64,000 nt of DNA, taken from assembly GCF_000346465.2 (NCBI RefSeq), contig NC_034014.1, positions 1,141,404 to 1,205,403 of the forward strand. Direction: 5' to 3'. Positions 49,941 to 61,244 of this stretch are shown one piece after another. The notes under the pieces were generated by a model, which worked only from the letters and a program-made list of their open reading frames with translations, was not told the DNA's origin and searched no databases. The first letter of the stretch is position 1. Every line of letters begins with the position of its first letter. A program made the translations under genes and the position numbers. Source of the stretch: Prunus persica. Taxonomy: Eukaryota > Streptophyta > Magnoliopsida > Rosales > Rosaceae.

Positions 49941-50787
49941 TTTAATTGAGTTGAGGCAAGTGTTGGACGCTTTGACTTTAAGAAGAATTACACCCCACAC
50001 TGTTGCTTATGATTCACTAGCGTTTGCCTCCTAGGATACAACGACTCCCCTCCTTGTGAAAGAAGCACTGGAATTCACAAGGAACTTTGAACCAAATGAT
50101 AGGGTTCCAGACACATATGAAGAGTTGCCATCCCCCCATTGAAGATGGGCCATTATAATAACCTAAGGGTCATGTCTTTAACCCAATTAATTTTATTAAT
50201 TTCTATTTAAATAGAAAATTAATATTAAATAAAATAATATTAAATTTCTCACATTTTTTATGATGAACTGGGACCTACGAAATTTGAAAATTGTTATGAA
50301 ATCATCAGTCTAAACATGGCTGCGATCATTTAGAAATTTTTAAGAATGCAGGACTTTATTTGCAATATGGGGTGAACAAGAAGGACTAATTTATTTGTAG
50401 TGACTGGAAAATTTTATTTCATTCTCTGGAACCATAAAAGAAAATGTTCTGCAGTCACCAAGTCAACAGAGTCTAAGGTTGCGCACATGTTACAGCTTCC
50501 CTGATTTACGAGTTGGAGCTTTGTCTTTTTGTCTTTGGATTGTGGGTGCCAAGTCTTCTTCAATGTTTTATAATGTTTTAGGGGTTTTTAGTGTCCGTTT
50601 TTAACCAAAAAAAAATATCTTTCCGCATAGGGAATGACGGAACTAACAGAATTCACTTCTTTATAGTGAGGTAAGGCCATTTTTAAGATTTTAAGGTCAT
50701 CTAGCAGATAAAAAATGGATTTAAAATTTTGAAGATATGAAAAATTAATTTAAACATGCTTTTTTCAGATTCTTTAATATTCATAGT
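49941..50787. repeat. Further LECRK upstream copy and spacer
   Basis: About 50255-50455 matches 58995-59215 upstream of copy D (GATGAACTGGGACCTAC, GGGGTGAACAAGAAGGACTA). It then jumps directly into the block CAGTCACCAAGTCAACAGAG that in copy D lies 0.6 kb further on, so a deletion separates them. A coding-like stretch at 49965-50140 was not identified. The last 200 bp are internal sequence of an older Copia element. Confidence 0.6.
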
Positions 50788-50799
50788 AGTCAAACAATA

Positions 50800-51072
50800 T
50801 GTAAGATCCCACATCAACCAAACGGAGAGGGGGTGATGTGCCTTATATGTGCACGTCCGCATCCATCTAGCACGAGGCATTTTGGGAGCTCACTGGCTTC
50901 GGAGTCGTAGGAACTCCGAAGTTAAGCGAGTTGGGGGCTAGAGCAATCCCAGGATGGGTGACCCACTGGGAAGTTGCTCGTGAGCTCCTAGAAACAAAAT
51001 CGTGCGGGCCAGAGAGGGGGGCCCAAAGCGGACAATATCGTGCTACGGCGGAGCCGATCCCGGGATGTGACA
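50800..51072 (+). mobile_element. Cassandra-type LTR with embedded 5S rRNA-like sequence
   Basis: A 273-bp unit starts TGTAAGATCCCACATCAACC and ends GGGATGTGACA. Positions of about 50885-50989 match the 3' two-thirds of plant 5S rRNA, including the internal Pol III promoter parts GAAGTTAAGCGAGTTGGGG and AGGATGGGTGACCCACTGGG. Cassandra elements are miniature LTR retroelements that carry exactly this. The flanks CAATA and AAATA differ at one base and restore the uninterrupted ACAATATGGG of the other Copia LTR. Only one LTR is present, so it is a solo copy. Confidence 0.9.
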
Positions 51073-51294
51073 AAATATGGGTAGAATATTTTTCAGGTTA
51101 TATTTCATTATCCAAAAGAAGGTATTTATAGTACAAGGATGTAACCCTAATAGGGTCAAATTAGGAAATAAAATAAAATTCTAATTACACAATATCTGTA
51201 CAAAAGGAAAGAAATATAATCATAATAAACTAGGAAATAAATATCCTAATTAATCTAGGATCTTACTAACACTCCCTGTCAAGTTGGAGCAAAG

Positions 51295-54200
51295 ATGTCA
51301 CGCAGGCCCAACTTGTCAAGTGAGTTGAGAAAGACCGTAGTAGACACAACTTTCGTAAGAACATCTGCCAGTTGATACTCGGATGATATAAACGGAAAAG
51401 AAATAATTTCAGCATCCAACTTCTCTTTAACAAAATGTCAATCAACCTCTATGTGCTTTGTACGATCATGTTGCACAGGGTTATGCGCAATTGCAATTTT
51501 AGCTTTATTATCACAATATAAATCCATGGGTTTTTGGGCTCCAAACCCAACATGTCACGCCCCGGGGGTCGGCGAAAACCCCGCGCCCGGTTTTCGAATG
51601 CCCCATTACATAAACTAACACCCATCTCAGTTATCCCATAATTTCCCTTTTGCTAGTCATCTTGTCTATACCATTGATCTCCAAGCCCAAATCACCCAAT
51701 CGACAATTATACAGCCGATTTCCTAATCTACTGTGCACACGGGCTCACCTGAACTTGGTGCCTACAATGGTCAGACTCAACTACACAAAAGAACCTTCCC
51801 ATTACCCTCTTTTCCATAATTATCTTCTCCACCCAACAACTCCAACCAATTACCATGACATGATATAATTATGCCAACATTATTCAAATAGTTCACAATA
51901 CGTAAATATAGTATATCAAGAACATTATACAATATCACACATAATATAGAGCTCACGAAATTTAATTAGATCAATCTTTGTAAAAGGTCGCCAAAAAACC
52001 CCTACCTCGTTTCGAAAGCTAGCTCCAAGTTAAGAAAACACAAACTAAGTCCTATACCTCCTCTAAGAATTTCCTCACTATTCTCTCTCCCTCTATGTTT
52101 TTCTCTCTTTGCATGAACTTTCATGCAAGGTTACATTCTTTCAAAAACAAAGGAAATGTCCTATTTATAGTAGCACTCAGGAGGATACAATTTGTTCTAA
52201 TTGGTGGGGAGGTGATGACCACGTGGGAACTTGGTCTCCAACATTAGGATAGCTATCATCAAATTGCCAACACCTCATGCTAAATAAAGCTTAGTCACCT
52301 CAGTAGAATGACACTTGGAGTCTAAAGTGTGTTTGTAAAAAAATATATAGGCCATTCAACTTGGTCAGCAAGAAACAAAGAGATAAATTTGTTAAAAGCA
52401 ATACATATACTTCTTTATGATATTACTACTATTTTTTAATAACTAATAAGAAAATATAAAAATATAACACGTACCAAAACAATTATATATATATATATAT
52501 ATAAGTTATAAACTAAATATGTAACAAAATATATAATCTCTCGAAATATAATATATATACTAAAAATACAGGGTTTCACACAACATCTCTCAATAATCTT
52601 CTCAACCATAGTAAGTCGCGCACACCCTGAGCCATCCCATGGTACTCGGCCTCGGCACTAGACCTAGACACCACTTTTTATTTTTTACTCCTCCAAGTAA
52701 TAAGATTACCACCAACAAATGTGAAATACCCAGACGTAGAATGTCTATTAGTGACTGAACCGCCCAATCAACATCCGTATATCCTTCCACATCTGCATGA
52801 CCATACTTGCAAAACATTAACCCCTTTCTAGGAGTTACTTTCAGATACCTCAAAATGCGCATCACAGCACCCATATAATCTTCACTAGGAGAATGCATAA
52901 ACTGATTCACTACACTCACTGCATATACAATATCAGGACGTCTATGAGATAAATAAATCAATTTTCCCACAAGTCGTTGATAACGCTCTTTATCTGTAGG
53001 GACTTGATCAGGATATAACCCCAACTTATGATTATGTCTACTAGGGGTATCAATTAGTTTACAATCCAATATTCCAGTCTCTGCAAGTAAATCCAAAATA
53101 TACTTTCTTTGAGACAGAAAGATACCATGTTTAGATATGGCAACTTCAATCCCAAGAAAGTACTTCAAATCACCTAATGATTTCATCTTAAACTCAGAAG
53201 CCAGATACTTCTGAAGATTTTGCATTTCTGCCTGATCATCTCCAGTCACAATCATATCATCAACATAAATAATTAAAGTTGTCAATTTACCTTTATAATG
53301 CTTTAGAAACAAAGTATGGTCTGAGTTACTCTGCACATACCCAAATTTCTTCATAGATACTGCAAATCTCCCACACCACGCTCTTGGAGACTGCTTCAAT
53401 CCATATAAAGACTTCCGCAGCTTACACACAACACCCTCCTAAGAGGTTACAAGAATACCAGGAGGGAGATCTATGTAAATCTCCTCATTGAGGTCACCAT
53501 GTAGAAACGCATTTTTGACATTGAATTGTAACAAGGGCCAATAGCGGTTAGCAACTAGGGACAATAGTACACGCACAGTATTGAGCTTTGCCACTGGAGC
53601 AAAGGTTTCCAAATAATCCACTCCATAAGTCTGAGTATAACCCTTTGCTACCAATCTAGCCTTGTAACGGTCAATAGAACCATCAGCTTTATGCTTCAAA
53701 GTAAACACCCATCTGCATCCAACAGCTTTCTTCCCTCGTGGCAAAGGAACTAAATCCCATGTTTTATTCTTGTTCAAGGCATCGATTTCAACATTCATGG
53801 CATCTATCCATTTGGGGTTAGATAAAGATCCGTCAGCTTAGTTGGCACACATACACTAGATAATTGACACAAATATGATGCATATGACTTAGACAAATGA
53901 TGAGTTGACACATAATGACTAATAAGATATTTAAACTTGGCATGTATATAAGGAGAATATTGTATTTTAGGTTTTCCACGAGTAGTTCGTGGAGGTGACT
54001 GATAAGTTGACACAAATAGATCATTAGAAATGACCTCACTTGATTCATTATCACGAGTAGATTGGGGCAATGGAAGGGTAGGGAGGTATTGCATCGAACT
54101 CATCCATACAAAAATTATTGTCATTATTTTCAGATACAGGCGACTAGTCGCTTGCTTCAGTGTGATCGGTCTTTTCGATATCGAGAGCACCTGCTTCATT

Positions 54201-55779
54201 TCCAGATATGGGCGACCAGTCGAGTTCGAAAGGGCGATAAGTTGCTTCTTCATAGAGACCACAAGTTTCATCTTCAGATATGAGCGACCGGTCACTTGCT
54301 TCAGTGAGACATGTCGTTTCCTTCCCGAGAAGAGTATTCTCAAACACATCATTCTCCAATCCAAGACTCTACAACTCACTCCCTCTCTCCCTTGAATTGG
54401 AGATGAGGGAGAGACATAATAAGACACTTCTTCATGGAAAGTCATGTTTAAAGTAACATGCACCTTCTGGGTAAGTGGATGATAGCACTTATAACCCTTC
54501 TGAGTAGAAGAGTAACCAATAAAGACACATCGCAGAGCACAATGATCAAATTTACTCCGTTGATGAGAGTAGACATGAACATATGCAACACACCCTTTAG
54601 GGATAACTTGGAGATTGAGACAGGGGAAACATGGTCACCAAGCACATCATGTGGAGTCTTGAAATCAAGAACCCGACTAGGAGTACGATTAATCAAATAG
54701 GCAACAAATAAAACAACATGCCCGCAAAGATGATGGGGAATAGACATGTCTAACATAAGGGAGCGGGCAATTTCAAGTAACTGACGATTCTTGCGTTCAA
54801 ACATACCATTCTGCTGAGGAGCAAATGGGGTTGTCTTTTGGTGAATAACACCTTGAGCATGGAAGAAAGATGCCAAAGTGTTATTTACATATTCGCCTCC
54901 ATTATCACTCTGGAATACTTTGACTTGAGCATGAAACTGAGTAGACACTATAGTACAGAACTCTAGAAGGATGGAAGCAACATTATTTTTATTTTTCAAC
55001 AAGAAAACCCAAGTGAGTCGGGTACAATCATTAATAAAAGTGACGAACCAACGAAATTCGTTTGAAGTAACGCGAGCCAGACCCCACACATCAGAATGCA
55101 CTAAATCAAAAGGCTTTGCACCTTTACTGTCACTCAAAGGAAACATAGTGCGATGACTCTTGGCCAAAATACACGTCTCACACTTAAAATTGGACTCATC
55201 ACAAGAGCGGAATAAATATGAAAATAAACGCTTAAGGTAGCCAAATGACGGGTGTCCCAAGCGACGATGCCATAACCAAATTTGCTGTTTGTCTTTGACA
55301 TTGCAACTTTGAACAGTATTAACGACATGATCACTAACTGGTGCATAAGGCAATGTCAAATAATATAACCCCCCTATCTGTTTATCATGCCCAATTGTCT
55401 CGTGAGTCTTGAGATCCTGAAAAGAGTAATGTGTAGGATAGAAAGTAGCAGAAGCATTAAGTGTATCAAGTAATCGACCAATAGATAACAAGTTACAATG
55501 GATATTGAGAACTAGTAACGTACGAGACAATGACAGAGTATGAGTGAGAGAGATTGTGCCATCACTAGTAATTAGATAGGGCAAGCCATTAGCACTAGTT
55601 ATGTATGGGTCACGGGTGTTACTAGACAACTCATCAAAAAATTTAGCATCATAAGTGATATGATCAGAAGCACCAATGTCAATTATCCAAATATTGGAGC
55701 CAGTACCTGGAATATAATCAGAAATACACAAATTTGCAGAGGCAGCAGCAACAGCACCAACAATGGAGTTATCACTCAT
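51295..55779 (-). pseudogene. Copia polyprotein remnant (protease, integrase, reverse transcriptase, RNase H)
   Basis: From 55779 leftward come the protease motif DIGASDHIT, a GAG-pre-integrase part (WHRRLGHPSFGYL), the integrase core (LVHSDVWG, SDNGGEYVN, PQQNGMFERKN), RT ([39 protein letters not shown]) and RNase H, ending at about 51295. It is disabled by frameshifts at about 54450-54520 and 53800-53840, a stop at 53439, a stop in the RNase H end, and the 1.03-kb solo LTR. A gag domain is not present between 55779 and the LTR. There is no working product. Confidence 0.92.
51553..52580. mobile_element. Solo LTR, 1.03 kb, in the Copia RNase H region
   Basis: Starts TGTCACGCCCCGGGGGTCGG and ends AGGGTTTCACA. 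A perfect 5-bp duplication CAACA lies on both sides (51548-51552 and 52581-52585), and the RNase H coding text resumes across the join. There is no coding capacity. A (TA)n run lies near 52484-52502. Confidence 0.9.
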
Positions 55780-56294
55780 GATTGCAGCAGAAACTCAACA
55801 GATCACGGCAGAGTATACAACGGAACACATCAGAAACACAAATATGGCAGATGCAAGAAGACAGACACGAACACAGCAGAGTACACCGTGGAACACAGCA
55901 AAGGCACAAATACGGCAGATGCACAAAGACAAAAATGACACGAACACAGTAGAAGCACGAACACTACAACACAACACACAAACTCAGGAGGACACACACG
56001 GCACAGGTAGAGAAAAAAAAATATGGGGATAGAACATGGGCGGGCACAACACACATGTCACCAGAAAAGTTGGCTCTGATGCCAAGTCAAACAATATGGG
56101 TAGAATATTTTCAGGTTATATTTCATTCTCCAAAAGAAGGTATTTATAGTACAAGGATGTAACCCTGGTAGTGTCAAACTAGGAAACAAGTTAAAATCCT
56201 AATTACACAATATCTGTACAAAAGGAAAGAAATATAATTATAATAAACTAGGAAATAAATATCCTAATTAAGATAGGATCTCGCTAACAATAGT

Positions 56295-56914
56295 ATTTAG
56301 AAAAACATATTTAATCTGCCATCAAAATTTTGAACATAACCAAAATAGTCATGGCATCAACGGATAAAGAAATTGCAATAGGCATGCTTGAAAAACGATC
56401 TCAGCGTGTGTGAGTAACCATGTGCTCTGATACCAACTGTTAGATTTTCTATATATGTGTTCATGATCTTTCACACAACTTGAAATACATAGAAGACATA
56501 ACAGGAGTCATCTTCCTTGAGAACATGATCTTAGAACTCATTCAATCCTCAGTATTAGCAACACTAGCAAAACACGAATGGCTCAAGACTTCTGCTCTCT
56601 ATCAGAAACTGTTTTAGCTCTTTCTTTGTAATGAGATTAGGTTTAGAGAACGTATCTGACTAGAGTAGGATCTTAAGCTTATACAGGACTAGGTTAAATC
56701 GTCTCTTCTCATCACCGAGGTCCGACTTGATTAACACTTTAAGTCCATCAAGCAACGGTTCACGCAAAAGGAAATAAATAAGACCCCTTTAATTGGCTTC
56801 AAAACTTTCCTTATTTCACAAAGTTTTGGGCCTCAAGGTGTAACCAAATTTAAACTCCTATTAAATCTGATATAACTTACTATCTAGTGCACCGATCTAA
56901 ATAGGAATATAACA
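56295..56914 (-). mobile_element. 5' LTR and leader of an older Copia-type element, truncated
   Basis: The LTR is 56438-56914 (TGTTAG...ATAACA). On the minus strand it is followed by a primer-binding site TGGTATCAGAGC (56424-56435) and about 140 bp of leader, at which point the element at 50788-56289 was inserted. The LTR is related to that at 59987-60442 (both contain TCTAGTGCACCGATCTAAAT), so both derive from the same family. Confidence 0.85.
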
Positions 56915-57228
56915 TTTTTCGCATAGAAGAAAACTAGTGTGAACAAGTACTTACCAATAGAGGAACGCAAACCACAACCAATAATGACCTTGGTTTTTCA
57001 TAAACCAGTAAAAATAAATAGGCCACAAACTTCATCAATACTTAGATTAAGCAAACACATAGTTGTACTACGTTTTCTCAACAGAATTTGTCCTTCCCAA
57101 CAAGAACATAACTTACACAAAGCCTTCTTTCTTATCAGTATGGCCAAATTAAAGCGATGCAAAACTACAAATAAGTCCACTAAAACGATTGATAAAGAGA
57201 AAATAAGCAACTTAGTACAGAAAATGAT
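56915..57228. other. Spacer downstream of LECRK copy D
   Basis: No gene. 56939-56970 matches 40583-40614 near copy B, a trace of the shared 3' flank of these receptor kinase copies. Confidence 0.55.
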
Positions 57229-58805
57229 TTAAACGTGCGATACAAATGACTCCTTCAAGCATGCTCTGGAAAATGGGGAAGGGCATGGGGGAACTTGTAC
57301 TTCCACCACTCCTTCAAGCATCTGAACAACCTTCCTCATATTGGGTCTAAGAGAAGGGTCTTCTTGAATACACCAAATAGCAACCATCATAAACTTTTCC
57401 AGTGTCGTTTTATCACCCAGGGCCTTAACTTCATAATCTACAGACCTTACAATTCATCTGGACATGGAAGTTGAGGAGCTGGTATTGGTAGAGTTGAATT
57501 GTCCTTTCTGACTTTGATGAAGGCTTGTGAATTAAGACTTACATCCACTCTCCCATTTGAGAGAGGTAACTTCTTTTTCCAGCAGGTTTCAGACCGGAAA
57601 ATAGCAACAGCACACAAACAATCTTGAAAGCAAGATTCATTGCACTTCTCTGCGGTAAAAGGTTTCAACTGCACGTAATCTGAGATTGGCCAATCTGTAT
57701 TTATTAGCACCTCAACATCATATAAATCTTTTGTGCCACTAAGCTCATCTTCTTTACAGCCTTGTATGAAATCCGGCTTGCATCCCCGATATGGATCATT
57801 TGGATCAAGTAAAGAGAACCCTGTTGGGCATCCACAGGTTGGCCTCTTATCTCCTTTGAGAGTGCAGATACTGTTGTACCCACAAACACCTACACCTGAA
57901 CTTTCGGTAATTCTTTGGCAAATATTATCTGGCTCTGACCACAGAATAGTCCAGCTTACATTTCCAGTGAAATTCTTGGGGTGATAATATTGAGCAAAAA
58001 TCCCATCAAAGTTGAGAGTTGCTCTAATATAGTTGTCCCTTGCTGAGACTACCTCTCCCACTGCAAGATTGTACTTTCCACCATTCTCTCTCACAACATA
58101 CAAGTAGCCTGAGACATTGAAAACCAATTCTTTACCTTCACTACCTGCCACGGTCCCTGAGGTAGTGTCGGTTGCATAGTAAGGTTCATTGGCAAAGTTT
58201 GTTGGCAAGTTTATGGTGCTGAGCACAAGGTTCCCATCTTCTTGCAGAAGCAGCTGGAACCGTCCTTTCGAATAGTTAGTCTCCGATTGTCGAGACGAAA
58301 GCTTCCCACTTCTTTCCAATGTCTGTCCAGGCAACATGGTATCAGTGGGATTGTTGAAGGTCTCCCATAAGCTTTCTGAATTTCTATCTTGAAGAACGAA
58401 GTTGCCTGTGTCATTCATGACCCCATTGGCAACAACACCAACACTGGTTTCAGATTTCCATAGCTCTTCACCCTGAGGACTTCTAAGCACTAGACCGCTG
58501 TTGGCAGTCAAGTTCACAGTTGACCCCTTGGGTGCAACTGCAGCCTCATTATCCCGATTTGCATTCCAAACTATGGTTCTGTCTGGTATTTTGGCATACC
58601 ATATTGAGAGCAGGAAAAGATCATTGCTTCCAAGCGGAAAAAATCCAAAGGCAAAATCACCAGATGGAGAAAGCCATGGTGAGGAGTTAGCTGCAGTTGC
58701 AGTTAGGAAATCCCCCACTGCTATGCCACCATTGGTTTGAGCAAACACAGAAACTGGTAGCAGAAACAGTGAGGAAAACAGAAGCAGCCGTACAGTAAAA
58801 GCCAT
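57229..58805 (-). pseudogene. LECRK copy D, kinase domain deleted
   Basis: The start ATG at 58805 (MAFTVRLLLF) leads into a signal peptide, bulb-type lectin domain (PWLSPSGDFAFGFFPL), EGF-like part (CGYNSICTL, CGCPTGFSL) and PAN-like cluster (CNESCFQDCLCAVAIF). The frame stops at 57447 right after PQLPCPDEL. Directly behind it lies the last part of the kinase (KFMMVAIWCIQEDPSLRP, MRKVVQMLEGVVEV) down to 57229. About 1 kb coding for the transmembrane helix and most of the kinase is gone, with a few filler bases at the join. If expressed it would be a secreted lectin-like protein of about 450 residues, not a receptor kinase. Confidence 0.9.
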
Positions 58806-59986
58806 TGCTAATTTTCTAGCACCAATGTGGTTCGGCATACTACAATATCTTAGCTAGCTATATTTCATAATGAAGAATGGGACCATGATGGCCCTTGCTT
58901 CCTCGAAATTTCTTGCTATAAATGCGGGTACCACATCTTAATGAAGCATGAAGCGTGCTCATTTCTGTGAGATGGCGAGGTGACGCAAAGACAAAAATTT
59001 TAGAATTTTTTATGATGAACTGGGACCTACAAATTTGAAAATGTTATGAAATAGCTATAGATGAAATCATCAGTCTAAAATGGCTGCGACCATTTAGAAA
59101 TTTTTAAGAATGCAGGACTTTTTATTTGCATTATGGGGTGAACAAGAAGGACTAATTTATTTGTATTGACTGGAAAATTTTATTTCATTCTGTGGAACCA
59201 TGAAAGAAAATGTTCTAATTGGCTCAAATTTAGGAAGAATTACTAGTTACTTTGGTTAAGTGACCCCTGGAATTGTCAATAGGCACATAGTGTGTTAGGT
59301 GATCAAATGTAACTTAGTCATTCGCCTGTGAGATGTCTAAAGTCAGGTTCTAAGTGGGCAATCAATGATGGCTGGGGTATCTTTGTAAAAGGCAAAGGAA
59401 CCAAGTGAAGTGGAACATCAAGTAGGAAGCAACTTACGGCTGATTGGAGACCGGGCTGGCTGTTTTTTTTTTTTTTTTTGGATTTAAAAAACAGCACCTT
59501 CAATTTGCTATTACAATGTATTAGGAATTAATGCATGCTAGTGCTGGTAGGCATAAGAGATAATGTCTGCCGACATTATATTTGGTGCGTTAGTGATTGA
59601 ATAATGCTTTGCATTCTTCTTTCTCTTCTTTGGCTATTTAATCAGGCAAGTAGTGCATGAGAAGAGTGCTTGTGTATAGCAAAACCAAAGGAAACCAGAG
59701 AGAGAAGAGAGTTGGTTTCATATCCACCATTCAGTGCAATCCGCTTCTGTCGCGCACAACACTGCACTGCAGTCACCAAGTCAACGAAGTCTAAGGTTGG
59801 GCACATGTTACAGGATGGGCTAAGTCTAAGTCTAAGTCTAAGGTTCAGAATCATGAATATGCTGCTACTTTCCAAGTTCCAGTTTCCATGATTTACCAGT
59901 TGGAGCTTTGTCTTTTTGTTTTTGGATTGTGGGTGCAAAGTCTTTTTCAATGTTTTATAATGTAGGGTAATTTTCTTCGACTCCAA
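58806..59986. other. Upstream region of LECRK copy D
   Basis: No gene. Contains the block shared with 50255-50455 and, at 59765-59980, the block shared with 26440-26600, 49195-49350 and 50455-50580 (GTTGGAGCTTTGTCTTTTTG). The latter is cut at 59986 by a Copia LTR. A T run lies at about 59464-59479. Confidence 0.65.
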
Positions 59987-61244
59987 TGTTAGGTTTCTTT
60001 ATATGCGTGTTCATAATCTTTCACACAATCTGAAATACGTAAAGACATACCTAGAGCCATCTTTTTTGAGACACCACCTCTGAACTCATTCAATTGCAGC
60101 AGAAACAATCCCAACAAGAACAGGAACGGCTCAAGACTTCTGCTCTCTCTTATAATCTATTTCAGCTCTCTCTTAGATTAGGGTTAGAGAATGTGTTTGA
60201 TGAGAGTAGGGACTTATAAAGGGTAGGTCAAGTCGTCTCTGCTAATCACCGAGGGCCGACTTGACTTATCTTCCAAGCTCACCAAAACAGTTCACGCAAA
60301 AAAGGAAATAAATAGGACCCATTTCAAAACCTTTCCTTATTCCACAAGGTTTTGGGCATCAAGGAATAACTTAATTTAAACTCTTAACAAAACTTGATAT
60401 AACTTAGTATCTAGTGCACCGATCTAAATAGGAAACATAACATTCTCCCACTAGATCAAGCACTAGAGCTTTGATAATCTTTACTGTCCATAAGTTTAAA
60501 ACAATTAAGTCATTCCCTTTAAGCCACAATGAAAAGTGATTAGACAAAACGAACTATAGACAAGCACGACTCTCTTTATTAAAAATAGGCCATCTATAAT
60601 CACATAATGCAATCTCAGAAAACATGAAGCACCTACCAACGCAAACCTTAATATGTACCAATCCGTAATGTGAATCTTTATGCTTTTCAGTGCATGTACC
60701 TCTTTACGACTTAGCAAGAGTCAATCCGCAATGTTATCAAAACAATAGTATCTCAAAAGAGACCATAAACTCACTTGCATAAACAAATTGCATAATAACA
60801 TCCTTAAATGCAACTCCCTCAATCTAGAAAACAGCAAATAAACATACTAGTAAAATATCAGAATGGGAACAAGACTCCCACTAGATTGCAGCATCAAAGC
60901 GAGGAAATAATCCCATGCTCTCAACATGTCTCAGAAAAGCTTATGAAGGCAAAACTTTGTGAACATGTATGCAATCATATCTTGAGTTTTGGTATGATCA
61001 AACATAACTAGGTTGTTCGCTACCTTTCCCTTCACTATTAAATATTTTCTGTCAATATGTTGAAGTCTAGACGACATCTTGTTGTTCATGCAGTGAAAAG
61101 CAGCCGCAATGTTGTCATATATATATCTGTATTGGTCTAGAAATCGACTCCACCACCTTAATGTCTTTAATAATATTTCTTAGCCATACTGCATGAGGAG
61201 TAGGCTTCATAGCAAGCTATGTATTCTGAAAACATGGTTGAACT

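Larger units (their letters stand above)
50788..56289 (-). mobile_element. Copia-type LTR retrotransposon, defective, with two nested insertions
   Basis: A perfect 5-bp duplication ATAGT flanks the element (50783-50787 and 56290-56294). The right (5') LTR is 56085-56289. The left (3') LTR is 50788-51271 including a nested Cassandra LTR. On the minus strand the 5' LTR is followed by TGGCATCAGAGCC, a primer-binding site for initiator tRNA-Met, and the 3' LTR is preceded by the purine tract GACAGGGAG. The protein region starts at protease; the usual gag region is absent. The order protease, integrase, RT, RNase H identifies Copia. Confidence 0.93.

Noticed and set aside
49965..50140. Coding-like text (ITPHTVAYDSLAFAS and ALEFTRNFEPNDRVPD)
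   Set aside because: Short, interrupted by a stop, and I could not assign it to any family; not listed as a gene.
50885..50989. Possible 5S rRNA gene
   Set aside because: Only the 3' two-thirds of 5S is present, with changes, inside a 273-bp LTR bounded by TG and CA and a near-perfect 5-bp duplication. It fits Cassandra, not a rDNA unit.
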